A stretch of 64,000 nucleotides of DNA from Fretibacter sp964410285 (GTDB taxonomy: Bacteria > Pseudomonadota > Alphaproteobacteria > Caulobacterales > Maricaulaceae). Each line of letters begins with the position of its first letter. The first letter of the stretch is position 1. Of the stretch, positions 1 to 7,982 are shown piece by piece. The position numbers and the translations under genes are program-made. The DNA is taken from NCBI GenBank assembly GCA_964410285.1, contig CAYPFR010000001.1, forward strand, positions 186,001 through 250,000, written 5' to 3'. Below the pieces are notes generated by a model. That model made no database searches and was not told the origin of the DNA. It saw nothing but the letters and a program-made list of their open reading frames with translations.

Positions 1-405
1 GGGATAAAATTTGTCTCGGTCGACATTGGCCGCGCCACGCTTTGCCTGCCGTATAATGCGGCGTTGATCGGGAATGCAAAAACGCGCGTGCTGCACGGCG
101 GGGCTGTCACGACCTTGCTGGATCAGGCTTGCGGGCTGGCCGCTATTGCGGGTTTCACCAAGCCAACGGCAACAGCGACCCTAAATTTGTCGATTGATTA
201 TATGCGCGGGGCAAAACCCGGGGAGACCATTTTTGCTAGCGCACATTGTCATCATGCCACGCAGCACGTCGCTTTTGTGCGCGCGATTGCCCATGACGGA
301 GATGAGGACAATCCGGTCGCTATGGCACAGGCAACCTTTATGGCCACAAGCAAAACCCAAGACGGTGATAATATTAAAACAGACACAGCGGGAACACCGT
401 CATGA
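1..405 (+). CDS. PaaI-type hotdog thioesterase, 5' truncated by window edge
   Basis: The reading frame is open from base 1, so the true start lies upstream of the window. About 134 residues are visible. The motif HGGAVTTLLDQACG, roughly 35 residues into the visible part, is the HGG-xx-D/E-type active-site segment of PaaI/YbgC hotdog-fold acyl-CoA thioesterases, and NLSIDYMRGA is the second conserved strand pair. Such proteins hydrolyse acyl-CoA or aryl-CoA thioesters in the cytoplasm; the substrate cannot be read from the sequence. The stop codon overlaps the start of the next thioesterase gene by 4 bases (ATGA), which indicates a translationally coupled pair that may form a heteromer or act on related substrates. 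Confidence in the family is high, in the substrate nil. Confidence 0.85.
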   Translation, partial: GIKFVSVDIGRATLCLPYNAALIGNAKTRVLHGGAVTTLLDQACGLAAIAGFTKPTATATLNLSIDYMRGAKPGETIFASAHCHHATQHVAFVRAIAHDGDEDNPVAMAQATFMATSKTQDGDNIKTDTAGTPS

Positions 406-851
406 CCGACCGTGAATATGTGTCTGACCAAATCATCGCGGCGCTGAAGAAAATCCCTTATGCCAAGAGCCTAGGTATTCAGTCGCGTTTTAGCGAGGGT
501 GAATTCACCTTTGTTTTGCCATTCAGCCAAGAGAATATCGGTAATCCTGTCCTACCGGCGCTGCACGGGGGCTGCATTGGCGGATTTATGGAAACGGCTG
601 CCATATGCCAAATCGTGCTTGAGACGGCGGCGGCCGGATTCAAACCCTCTGATGAACTGCCGAAACCTATTGGCATCAATATTGATTATCTGCGCCGCGG
701 CAAACCCATAGAGACCTATGCTCGTGCCACCGTGTTTAAAAAAGGCGCGCGAGTTACAAATGTGCGGGTCCATTGTTGGCAGGAAGATCAGGCGCGGCCC
801 ATCGCGGCGCTGCACGGGCATTTTTTGGCGGCGCGGCGGAGCGCCTCCTAA
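402..851 (+). CDS. PaaI-type hotdog thioesterase
   Basis: This 149-residue protein is a second hotdog-fold thioesterase of the PaaI family. It has LHGGCIGGFMETAA near residue 52, with the HGG signature and a following Glu in the place of the general base, and GINIDYLRRGKP near residue 90. It is paralogous in layout to the gene directly upstream, whose stop codon it overlaps by 4 bases. Tandem coupled PaaI-like genes of this sort are known in alphaproteobacteria, and are usually linked to fatty-acid or aromatic CoA metabolism, but nothing nearby defines the substrate. The ATG start has only a weak ribosome-binding site, consistent with coupling to upstream translation. Confidence 0.88.
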   Translation: MTDREYVSDQIIAALKKIPYAKSLGIQSRFSEGEFTFVLPFSQENIGNPVLPALHGGCIGGFMETAAICQIVLETAAAGFKPSDELPKPIGINIDYLRRGKPIETYARATVFKKGARVTNVRVHCWQEDQARPIAALHGHFLAARRSAS

Positions 852-922
852 GAGGCTGTTTCCGCCATGAGCTCATCATGTAATCCCTGCCGAGATAAGC
901 CGGCTTTGCCCGTTCTGCAGCC

Positions 923-2290
923 ATGAGCGCGGCGCCCGCGCCAAAGTTAGCCGCCGCGCCCCCCGAATTGACGCGGCACGCTGTCTTTGCACAAAGCTGG
1001 CCAATCATGCTGGCCAATGCGCTCGCGCCGGTGGTTGGCTTGGTGGATACATTTGTCATTGGGCGCTTTGTTGGCACGGCCGCCCTTGCAGGCATTGGTC
1101 TGGGCGCTGTGATATACGGCATAGCCTATTGGGGCTTTGGATTTTTGCGCATGAGCACAGCCGGCCTTGCCGCGCAAAGCGACGGGGCCGGGGATCAGGG
1201 CGAGGTGCAGGCGCATTTGGCCCGCGCCGTACCGCTGGGGATGGTGATCGGGCTGGCGGTCTTTGCCCTGCAAACCATGCTGCTCGCGCTCGCCTTCCAA
1301 GTGTTTACCGCGAATGCGGCCATTGAAGACTCCGCACGCCTTTATATAACCGCGCGGCTTTGGGGTCTGCCCGCAACTCTGGCGTCAATTGCGCTCATGG
1401 GCTGGTTTGTCGGTATCTCGCGTGCGGGGCGGGCGCTCTCGATGCAGATCGTACTCAATATCGTGAATATTGCGCTCTCGCCCCTATTTGTGGTTGTCTT
1501 TGGCTGGGGCCTTTATGGGGTCGGGATCGCCAGCGCTATTGCAGAATGGTTTGGCCTTGGGGCAGGGCTCTGGCTTGCGCGGGCTGAAATTCAGGCGCGC
1601 GGCGGGCTGCGCCGTGATTATATGACCAAAGCCAAATTGCTGGATGCGGCCGCGCTATCAAAGCTTGGTATTTCCAATACCAATATTTTTATCCGCACGA
1701 TGACGCTCACGATTGGGTTTAGCTTTTTCGGGAATGCCGCCGCGGCTCAGGGCGTTATCTTTCTCGCAGGTTATCATATTCTGATGCAGATTATAACCAT
1801 GGTGGCTCTTGTTCTGGATGCCTTTGCACATACGGCAGAGGCCGTAACCGGCGCAGCATTTGGGGCAAAGGATAAAAAGCGCTTTGACCGCGCTGTGCGC
1901 CTGACCAGTGAATTTTCCTCAGGCTTTGCCATATTAATTAGCGGGGTGATTTTCGTCATGGGACCCATGTTTATTAGCCTTTTGACCAAAGACCCCCAAG
2001 TCATAGAGAGTGCTAAACGCTTTTTGCCATATTGTGCGTTCGCGCCTGTAATTGGATTTGCGGCGTGGCAGCTTGACGGCATTTTCATCGGCACCACAAG
2101 AACGCGCGAAATGCGCAATGCAGGCATTCTTTCGCTCATCTTATATATCATCATGCATTATATACTTGCGGCACCTTTGGGCGCACACGGTATATGGTTG
2201 GCGTTTCTCTTTTATTATATAGCCCGTGCCGCAGCGCTCGCCGTTTATGTGCCGGCCTTGCGGCGCGCTATGACGGCTCCGCCGTCCTAG
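923..2290 (+). CDS. MATE family efflux transporter (DinF-like)
   Basis: This 455-residue polytopic membrane protein has about 12 hydrophobic segments in two pseudo-symmetric halves, the length and layout of MATE (multidrug and toxic compound extrusion) exporters. The N-terminal sequence SWPIMLANALAPVVGLVDTF is the typical MATE TM1 region, with the following VIGRFVGTAALAGIGLG loop. It most resembles the DinF branch. Family members exchange Na+ or H+ for cationic or organic substrates across the inner membrane. It ends 9 bases before the convergent pyrD stop. No regulator is adjacent and the substrate is unknown. Confidence 0.9.
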   Translation: MSAAPAPKLAAAPPELTRHAVFAQSWPIMLANALAPVVGLVDTFVIGRFVGTAALAGIGLGAVIYGIAYWGFGFLRMSTAGLAAQSDGAGDQGEVQAHLARAVPLGMVIGLAVFALQTMLLALAFQVFTANAAIEDSARLYITARLWGLPATLASIALMGWFVGISRAGRALSMQIVLNIVNIALSPLFVVVFGWGLYGVGIASAIAEWFGLGAGLWLARAEIQARGGLRRDYMTKAKLLDAAALSKLGISNTNIFIRTMTLTIGFSFFGNAAAAQGVIFLAGYHILMQIITMVALVLDAFAHTAEAVTGAAFGAKDKKRFDRAVRLTSEFSSGFAILISGVIFVMGPMFISLLTKDPQVIESAKRFLPYCAFAPVIGFAAWQLDGIFIGTTRTREMRNAGILSLILYIIMHYILAAPLGAHGIWLAFLFYYIARAAALAVYVPALRRAMTAPPS

Positions 2291-2299
2291 CCGCAATAA

Positions 2300-3367
2300 C
2301 TATCTGGCCCCGACGGCCTGCGCGAGCGAGGTGAACCCTTCCGCCGAGAGCCGCGCTCGCAAGTCCTTATTAATCTCGCTAGCAAGCTTTGGTCCTTTAT
2401 AGACAAGGGCGGAGTAAAGCTGCACCGCCTTGGCGCCGGCGCGTATTTTGGCATAGGCCTGCGCGCCGCTACTAATCCCGCCGACCCCGATCAAATCAAT
2501 GCGCCCTGCGCTGGCCCTTGCAAATTCTGATAATATTTTTGTGCTCGCCTCAAATAGGGGCGCGCCCGATAGTCCGCCTGTCTCCGATTTGTGCCGGCTC
2601 GCGAGGCTATCTGGGCGGGCAAGCGTGGTATTACTAATGATGAGCGCGTCCATTTTGTAACGCAGAGCCTGCTCGGTAATGCGTTCGATTTGCGCGCTCT
2701 CAAGATCTGGCGCGACTTTTAGGAAGATAGGCGTCTGTATCCCGCCCGTGCTCAGGGCCTGCCGCGTTTCAGCAATGCGGCTTAGGAGTTCATCCATCTC
2801 GCCCGCGCCTTGAAGCTCTCTCAGGCCGGGCGTATTGGGGCTGCTGATGTTTACCGTGATATAATCCGGTGTCCCCCAAAGCCGCGTCAGCCCAAGGACG
2901 TAATCGCCAATGCGGTCCTTGCTGTCTTTATTGGCGCCGATATTCGCTCCGACAATTCCGCCTCGCCCCGCGCGCGCCTCTAGTCTTTTGGCATAGGCCT
3001 CCAGCCCGCCATTATTAAAGCCCATGCGGTTTATGACGGCGGCGTCTTCGGTGAGTCGAAATAGTCTTGGTTTGGGATTGCCTGCTTGCGGGCGGGGGGT
3101 AACAGTGCCGCATTCGGCAAAGCCAAAACCGGCGCGCAGCATGGCGTCCGGCACATGCGCATTTTTGTCAAACCCCGCCGCTAGCCCGACAGGGCTAGCC
3201 AGGCTCAGTCCGCCAATCTCAGTCTTTAGAAGCTCATCGGGCGCGCGCGTCTTTGCGCCCAGCCCTGCGCCCAGCCCGAGGGACAGGGCCTTGATGGTGA
3301 CATTGTGCGCGGTTTCTGCGGGCAGGGCCCGTAGCAAGGCCGTACCGGTTTTATAAAATAGGCTCAT
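2300..3367 (-). CDS. pyrD: dihydroorotate dehydrogenase (quinone)
   Basis: This 355-residue enzyme is a class 2, membrane-associated dihydroorotate dehydrogenase, which oxidises dihydroorotate to orotate with FMN and passes electrons to ubiquinone in pyrimidine synthesis. Seen in the sequence: an N-terminal amphipathic extension of about 40 residues typical of class 2, SPVGLAAGFDKNA (FMN/N-terminal barrel motif, around residue 58), NISSPNTPGLRELQ with the catalytic Ser region (around residue 173), and VGGISSG plus LYSALVYKGP at the phosphate-binding end. Its start overlaps the stop of the upstream DUF952 gene by 4 bases, so the two are co-translated. Confidence 0.96.
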   Translation of the reverse strand: MSLFYKTGTALLRALPAETAHNVTIKALSLGLGAGLGAKTRAPDELLKTEIGGLSLASPVGLAAGFDKNAHVPDAMLRAGFGFAECGTVTPRPQAGNPKPRLFRLTEDAAVINRMGFNNGGLEAYAKRLEARAGRGGIVGANIGANKDSKDRIGDYVLGLTRLWGTPDYITVNISSPNTPGLRELQGAGEMDELLSRIAETRQALSTGGIQTPIFLKVAPDLESAQIERITEQALRYKMDALIISNTTLARPDSLASRHKSETGGLSGAPLFEASTKILSEFARASAGRIDLIGVGGISSGAQAYAKIRAGAKAVQLYSALVYKGPKLASEINKDLRARLSAEGFTSLAQAVGAR

Positions 3368-3759
3368 GAGTTGTCCTGCTGATGATGATCAAGGGCGTCC
3401 AGGCTAAGGCAATCTGGCACCTGATAACCCTTTGCGGAATTGCATTTCAAGACCCAATGGTCACTTACGGCCGAAAGCGGCAGGCGCGCATAAAGATGAG
3501 GGAAGGCCTGCCCCCCTCGCGAGGTTTCATATTTCAGCGCGCTCCCGAGCGCCGCTGCGTCTACAGCGGCCAATATAATATCGGCGCGGCCCGTTTTTTC
3601 GGTCGGGTAATGTTTGTCCAGCGTGCCTTGTAGCTGGCCTGCGCTGGATAAGTGAATGAATCCATCGCGCTTATCATCTGCGCTTCCGCCAAAGTATTCC
3701 TGCGCTTGCAGGCTCGCCCATTGGCCTTGGGTGAGAATTTTGTAGATCGAAGGGCTCAT
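3364..3759 (-). CDS. DUF952 domain protein
   Basis: This is a protein of about 131 residues in the DUF952 family, whose members are small, often linked to housekeeping genes, and of unknown biochemical role (the fold is related to ADP-ribosyltransferase-like domains). The signature is DGFIHLSSAGQL followed by the region LYARLPLSAV. I chose the ATG whose first base is at 3759; the frame stays open to 3825, but the extra 22 residues look unlike the family N-terminus, which begins close to YKILTQGQW. It precedes pyrD with a 4-base overlap, an arrangement seen in other alphaproteobacteria. Confidence 0.85.
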   Translation of the reverse strand: MSPSIYKILTQGQWASLQAQEYFGGSADDKRDGFIHLSSAGQLQGTLDKHYPTEKTGRADIILAAVDAAALGSALKYETSRGGQAFPHLYARLPLSAVSDHWVLKCNSAKGYQVPDCLSLDALDHHQQDNS

Positions 3760-3921
3760 ATTGGGACTCGCACAGGAAGCGGGCATTTTTATCAAATTTC
3801 CGCACAGAATTAGGACGCGCCGCAAAACTGCGCCGCTAGGGCCTCATTTGGACTCGCCGCCCGCAATAATCAACGCCAAATCAGCGCCTGACCAATGACG
3901 GAAAGAAACGGAGGGAGTTTC

Positions 3922-5271
3922 ATGTTTAAACTTGAAAGTTACAAGGCGCTGGAGACTGGCGCGCGGCAGAGACATAATTTGACGCGGGCGACGATTGCCG
4001 CTGGCGCGATTGGGGCTGCGGCGGCCTTTGCCTCAAGCGCTTCCGCGCAAGAGGCCGAGCTGGCTCTCACAACAGGTTTTGTTTTCAATACGCTCCTGTT
4101 TTTGATCGGCGGATTTTTAGTCATGTGGATGGCAGCTGGCTTTGCCATGCTCGAAGCGGGGCTTGTGCGCTCTAAAAATGTGTCGATGCAATGTCTTAAA
4201 AATATCAGCCTCTATTCGGCAGCCGGCATTATGTTTTACCTCATCGGCTATAACCTTATGTATGGCGGGGAACCGCATTTCTTCGGGAGTTTCGAAGGCC
4301 CCTATGCCTTTACCCTGGACGATGTGGAGACAGGCTATTCGGCCTATTCCGATTGGTTCTTCCAAATGGTATTTTGCGCGACCACTGCGTCTATTGTGTC
4401 GGGCACAGTCGCCGAGCGGATTAAATTTTGGCCCTTTATGATCTTTGTCCTCTTTTTGACAGGGATAATTTATCCCATTGTCGGGTCATGGGAATGGGGC
4501 GGCGGTTTCCTCGATAAGCAAGGCTTCTCCGATTTCGCGGGCTCCACCCTCGTGCACTCTACAGGCGGCTGGGCCGCACTGGTCGGCGCGATCATCCTTG
4601 GCGCGCGCAAAGGCAAATATGGCCCGGATGGCCGCGTGCAGCCTATGCCGGGTTCCTCTATGCCGCTTGCGACGCTGGGTGTCTTTATCCTGTGGCTTGG
4701 CTGGTTTGGTTTTAACGGCGCGTCGCAGCTTGCCATGGGCACGATTGCAGATGCCGATGACGTCGCGCAGATTTTTGTCAATACAAATATGGCCGCTGCG
4801 GCTGGCGTTGTAATCGCTGTTATTTACACACAGCTACGTTATGGCAAGATTGATGTGACCATGGCGCTTAACGGTGCGCTGGCGGGCCTTGTTGCGATTA
4901 CCGCAGAGCCGCTTGCGCCGTCTGTACCTGTGTCTATGCTGGTTGGGGGGCTTGGTTCGCTTCTGGCGATGATGACCATTCCGCTGCTAGATAAGCTCAA
5001 AATTGACGATGTTGTGGGCGCGATCCCTGTGCATTTGGTAGCCGGCATTTTCGGCACGCTTGCGGTGGCCTTCACCAATAGCGAGGTTAATTTCATGCCT
5101 CAGCTTATCGGCGTGGTAACCACGGGCGTCTTTGTCTGCGCTATCTCGGCCGTGATCTGGTTTGCGCTCAAGCTTACCATTGGCCTGCGGGTCTCAGAAG
5201 AGGACGAAATGCGCGGCCTTGATCTGGCGGAAGTGGGCGTCGAAGCCTATCCTGAGTTCGTTCAGATCTAA
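3922..5271 (+). CDS. amt: ammonium transporter (Amt family), first of a tandem pair
   Basis: This 449-residue protein starts at the ATG preceded by GGAGGGAG. An N-terminal signal sequence ends near AFASSASAQ, followed by 11 membrane segments. Hallmarks of Amt/MEP/Rh channels are present: the conserved Asp and first pore His in DFAGSTLVHSTGGW, the second pore His in IPVHLVAGIFG, and WLGWFGFNGASQL. It moves ammonium into the cell across the inner membrane. The C-terminal LRVSEEDEMRGLDLAEVG is the cytosolic tail contacted by PII proteins in homologues. A strong hairpin terminator follows, and a second amt gene lies 193 bases downstream. No glnK is adjacent, although PII and amtB are often linked. 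Confidence 0.95.
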   Translation: MFKLESYKALETGARQRHNLTRATIAAGAIGAAAAFASSASAQEAELALTTGFVFNTLLFLIGGFLVMWMAAGFAMLEAGLVRSKNVSMQCLKNISLYSAAGIMFYLIGYNLMYGGEPHFFGSFEGPYAFTLDDVETGYSAYSDWFFQMVFCATTASIVSGTVAERIKFWPFMIFVLFLTGIIYPIVGSWEWGGGFLDKQGFSDFAGSTLVHSTGGWAALVGAIILGARKGKYGPDGRVQPMPGSSMPLATLGVFILWLGWFGFNGASQLAMGTIADADDVAQIFVNTNMAAAAGVVIAVIYTQLRYGKIDVTMALNGALAGLVAITAEPLAPSVPVSMLVGGLGSLLAMMTIPLLDKLKIDDVVGAIPVHLVAGIFGTLAVAFTNSEVNFMPQLIGVVTTGVFVCAISAVIWFALKLTIGLRVSEEDEMRGLDLAEVGVEAYPEFVQI

Positions 5272-5295
5272 GTCGCCGGCGGGCCCAAATTTAGA

Positions 5296-5328
5296 CCCCG
5301 CCCCGCACACAATCTGTGCGGGACGGGG
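5296..5328 (+). terminator. intrinsic terminator after first amt gene
   Basis: CCCCG-C-CCCGCAC pairs with GTGCGGG-A-CGGGG across the 7-base loop ACAATCT, giving 12 GC-rich pairs around one mismatch. It is followed by the T-rich TTATTT. It should end the first amt transcript and so separate it from the second amt gene. Confidence 0.75.
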
Positions 5329-5464
5329 TTATTTGCGTCTAAATTTTAGGCGCAGGTTTCAGCAAAACGTCTCACAAATTGTTCCCAATTCCCAAAAGCG
5401 GGCGCGCCGCCTAAGGCAGCCTATGGACGGCATAAGCCGCTATTCTACGTGGAGGGGATTGAAT

Positions 5465-6742
5465 ATGTTAAAAACGATGAAACGAGGCGGGCTGGCCGCC
5501 ATTATTTTGGCGGGCTTGCCGCAGAGCGCGCAGGCTCAAGAGTCCGCCGCTATATCTGCAGGTGATACGGCTTGGATTTTGACGGCGACGGCTCTGGTAT
5601 TGTTAATGTCATTACCCGGCCTTGCGCTGTTTTACGGCGGCCTTGTACGTGCCAAAAACTATCTATCTGTATTAATGAAAGTCTATGCCATTGCGGCGCT
5701 GGCCTCTATTGTCTGGGTTGTAGCCGGATACTCGATCGCCTTTGGCACAGCAAGCGGCCTATGGGGTGGACTTGATAATCTCTTCCTTGGCGGGCTGGAG
5801 CGCGACTCCGTCTCCGGCACCATACCAGAATCGGTCTTTCTGGCCTTTCAAATGACATTTGCCATTATCACGCCGGCCTTGATTGTCGGCGCCTTTGTTG
5901 AGCGGGTGAAATTTTTGCCCGTGCTGATTTTTACCGTTCTATGGCTTCTTTTCGTTTATGCCCCTGTCTGCCATTGGATTTGGGGCGGCGGCTGGCTGGC
6001 CAATCTGAACGGCGGCGTGGTTGACTTTGCCGGCGGGCTTGTTGTTCACGCAACAGCCGGTATTTCGGCCCTTGTCTATGTGCTCTTGCTAGGTAAGCGC
6101 AAAGGCTTTCCTAATGATCTTTCTGTTCCCCACCGCCCAGCGGTCGTGATGATCGGTGCCTCTATGCTTTGGGTTGGCTGGTTTGGCTTTAACGGCGGCT
6201 CTCAGCTTGCGGCCGACGGCGGGGCCGGCATGGCGCTGCTTGTGACCCATATTGCGGCCTCTATGGGCACGCTGGTTTGGATCGTGATGGAAGCGATCAG
6301 CGCGCGCAAGCCGACCTTGGTAGGCGCGGCCACAGGCACGATTGCGGGCCTTGCGACAGTGACGCCTGCGGCCGGCGTTCTAGGCCCTGGCGGCGCGATT
6401 TTAATGGGTCTTGCCGGCGGACTTTTATGTTACGGCGCGGTCAACCTTATTCGCGTGCGTTTGAAAGTTGACGACAGTCTGGATGTCTTCGCGGTTCACG
6501 GCGTTGGCGGCATACTTGGAATTTTGCTGTTGCCATTCCTGTCATCAACTGCGCTTGGCGGCACAGGCGGCGGTGAATTCATGACGCAGCTCATCGGTAC
6601 AGGCGCGGTTGTGGCTTGGTCTGCGGGTATATCGTTCATTATTCTTATGGGCCTTAAGGTGACGTTGGGGCTTCGTGTCAGCGAAGAACAAGAATATGAA
6701 GGACTGGATACAAGCCTGCACGGCGAAAGTGCTTATAACTGA
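5465..6742 (+). CDS. amtB: ammonium transporter (AmtB-like), second of a tandem pair
   Basis: This 425-residue protein begins at the ATG behind GGAGGGG; a much longer frame extends upstream to 5162 but runs through the preceding gene end and terminator. A signal peptide ends near QSAQAQE, followed by 11 membrane segments. It carries the phenylalanine-gate and pore features of AmtB: DFAGGLVVHATAGI (Asp and first pore His), VHGVGGILG (second pore His), MLWVGWFGFNGGSQL, and the C-terminal LRVSEEQEYEGLD tail bound by PII in homologues. It differs clearly from the upstream paralogue, so the pair is not a recent duplication. It has its own terminator. Confidence 0.95.
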   Translation: MLKTMKRGGLAAIILAGLPQSAQAQESAAISAGDTAWILTATALVLLMSLPGLALFYGGLVRAKNYLSVLMKVYAIAALASIVWVVAGYSIAFGTASGLWGGLDNLFLGGLERDSVSGTIPESVFLAFQMTFAIITPALIVGAFVERVKFLPVLIFTVLWLLFVYAPVCHWIWGGGWLANLNGGVVDFAGGLVVHATAGISALVYVLLLGKRKGFPNDLSVPHRPAVVMIGASMLWVGWFGFNGGSQLAADGGAGMALLVTHIAASMGTLVWIVMEAISARKPTLVGAATGTIAGLATVTPAAGVLGPGGAILMGLAGGLLCYGAVNLIRVRLKVDDSLDVFAVHGVGGILGILLLPFLSSTALGGTGGGEFMTQLIGTGAVVAWSAGISFIILMGLKVTLGLRVSEEQEYEGLDTSLHGESAYN

Positions 6743-6767
6743 TAACGTCTTAGGCGTTTACGTTTTC

Positions 6768-6797
6768 AAAAGCCCTGGCGATTCGCTAGGGCTTTTT
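6768..6797 (+). terminator. intrinsic terminator after amtB
   Basis: AAAAGCCCTGGCG and CGCTAGGGCTTTT pair around the ATT loop, and the 3' arm runs into TTTTTT. This is a classic Rho-independent terminator for the second amt gene. Confidence 0.85.
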
Positions 6798-6940
6798 TAT
6801 AGGCCTTGGAGCAGGCGGCAATAGGGGCGGCGAGAAACGTCCTGCGGTTAAACTGTATATAACTTGACGGCTATGCCATCCTTACTTACGGTTTAAAGCA
6901 ATCAATTTAGGTGGGCACACGCTTTAGGAATGGAGCGAAT

Positions 6941-7564
6941 ATGTTTACACATAAAGAGATTTGGCACGCGATTGATACCCTTGCTGAGCGTCTCTCGACC
7001 AGCCCCTCTGGTCTCGCGAGGCGGGCAGGTCTTGATCCTACCAGCTTTAATCCGTCTAAACGCCATTCCGCCAATGACAAGCCGCGCTGGCCTTCCACCG
7101 AGAGTCTGTCCAAACTCTTGCAGGCCGTGGATATCAGTTTCAAGGATTTTGCCGCCTTGACCGAAAGGACCGAGGGGCAAACCACCGTGCCTGTGATCGG
7201 TATGGCCCAAGCCGGCGATCAGGGTTTTTTCGACGATAGCGGCTATCCGGTAGGGGCGGGCTGGGATGAAATCAACATTGAGCATCTGGCCAATGAAAAT
7301 GCCTATGCGCTTCAAATCGTCGGCGATAGTATGGATCCGGTCTTTCGCGCAGGCGAGCGCGTGATTGTCGCCCCCGGCCTTGAAGTGCGCCGCGGTGACC
7401 GCATTATCCTCAAGACCCATGACGGAGAGGTCATGGCAAAGGAACTTATAAAAATGACGGCGAAATCCGTGCATCTACATTCTGCCAATCCAGAATATGA
7501 AGACCGCATTTTGGACCGCCGAGAGGTGCTTTGGATGGGGCGCATCGTCTGGGCCTCGCAATAG
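6941..7564 (+). CDS. HTH/S24 LexA-like (CI-type) transcriptional regulator
   Basis: This 207-residue protein has an N-terminal helix-turn-helix (about residues 5-75, with GLARRAGLDPTSFNPSKR) and a C-terminal S24/LexA-type peptidase domain. The domain retains the self-cleavage elements: AQAGDQGF (Ala-Gly scissile region, about residue 88), the nucleophile Ser in GDSMDPVF, and the Lys in EVMAKELIK. Family knowledge predicts RecA-stimulated autocleavage or at least a CI-like repressor. I chose the ATG preceded by GGAGCGA over the upstream GTG at 6911. Despite the phage-repressor look, no phage genes are nearby. Homologues are common as chromosomal genes in alphaproteobacteria. yggT follows 98 bases downstream. 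Confidence 0.9.
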   Translation: MFTHKEIWHAIDTLAERLSTSPSGLARRAGLDPTSFNPSKRHSANDKPRWPSTESLSKLLQAVDISFKDFAALTERTEGQTTVPVIGMAQAGDQGFFDDSGYPVGAGWDEINIEHLANENAYALQIVGDSMDPVFRAGERVIVAPGLEVRRGDRIILKTHDGEVMAKELIKMTAKSVHLHSANPEYEDRILDRREVLWMGRIVWASQ

Positions 7565-7662
7565 CCGGCGCCCGAGCTTAAAGCGTTGATTAGATATTGT
7601 TTTTCTCTCCGCGCCTCATTAGATACGAATAGCAGGCCTGCTTGGGGCCACAGGAGAGGCTG

Positions 7663-7968
7663 ATGACATTCCCACAATCCATATTGCTCTATTTTGTTGT
7701 GCCGGCCCTGTCCTTGCTCATTATTCTGATTTTTGCACAAGTGATTTTCAGCTGGCTTCTAGCCTTTAATATTATCAATCTGCGAAATCCGATGGTAGCG
7801 CAAATTTATCATGCGATTGACCGGATCCTCGCGCCGCTTTACCGGCCAATAAGAAATGTCATTCCGTCTCTGGGGGGATTGGATATTACGCCTATTATCC
7901 TTCTCTTTGCGATTTACTGGGTACGGGACTTTCTTGTGGTTGGCAAACTTGTACCCCTTTTCGGTTAG
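7663..7968 (+). CDS. YggT family membrane protein
   Basis: This 101-residue protein has two hydrophobic segments flanking the family signature LNxxNP-like stretch IINLRNPMV and the ILAPLYRPIR motif. The start is the ATG behind AGGAGAGGCTG; a short in-frame extension to 7642 lacks a site of its own. YggT proteins are small inner-membrane proteins linked to osmotic stress, cell division or cofactor (DivIVA/ylmG-like) contexts; the biochemical role is not settled. It is convergent with the downstream peptidase gene. Confidence 0.9.
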   Translation: MTFPQSILLYFVVPALSLLIILIFAQVIFSWLLAFNIINLRNPMVAQIYHAIDRILAPLYRPIRNVIPSLGGLDITPIILLFAIYWVRDFLVVGKLVPLFG

Positions 7969-7982
7969 CAGTATAGTCGGGC

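Noticed and set aside
5162..5464. Longer N-terminus for the second amt gene
   Set aside because: The extension runs through the end of the first amt gene and its terminator, and the 425-residue form has a proper signal peptide and ribosome-binding site.
6902..7474. Minus-strand open frame of about 190 codons across the S24 regulator
   Set aside because: It is a shadow of the regulator, which has catalytic residues and a good start site.
6941..7564. Prophage or phage remnant
   Set aside because: Only the repressor-like gene is seen. No integrase, att sites, structural genes or atypical composition surround it.
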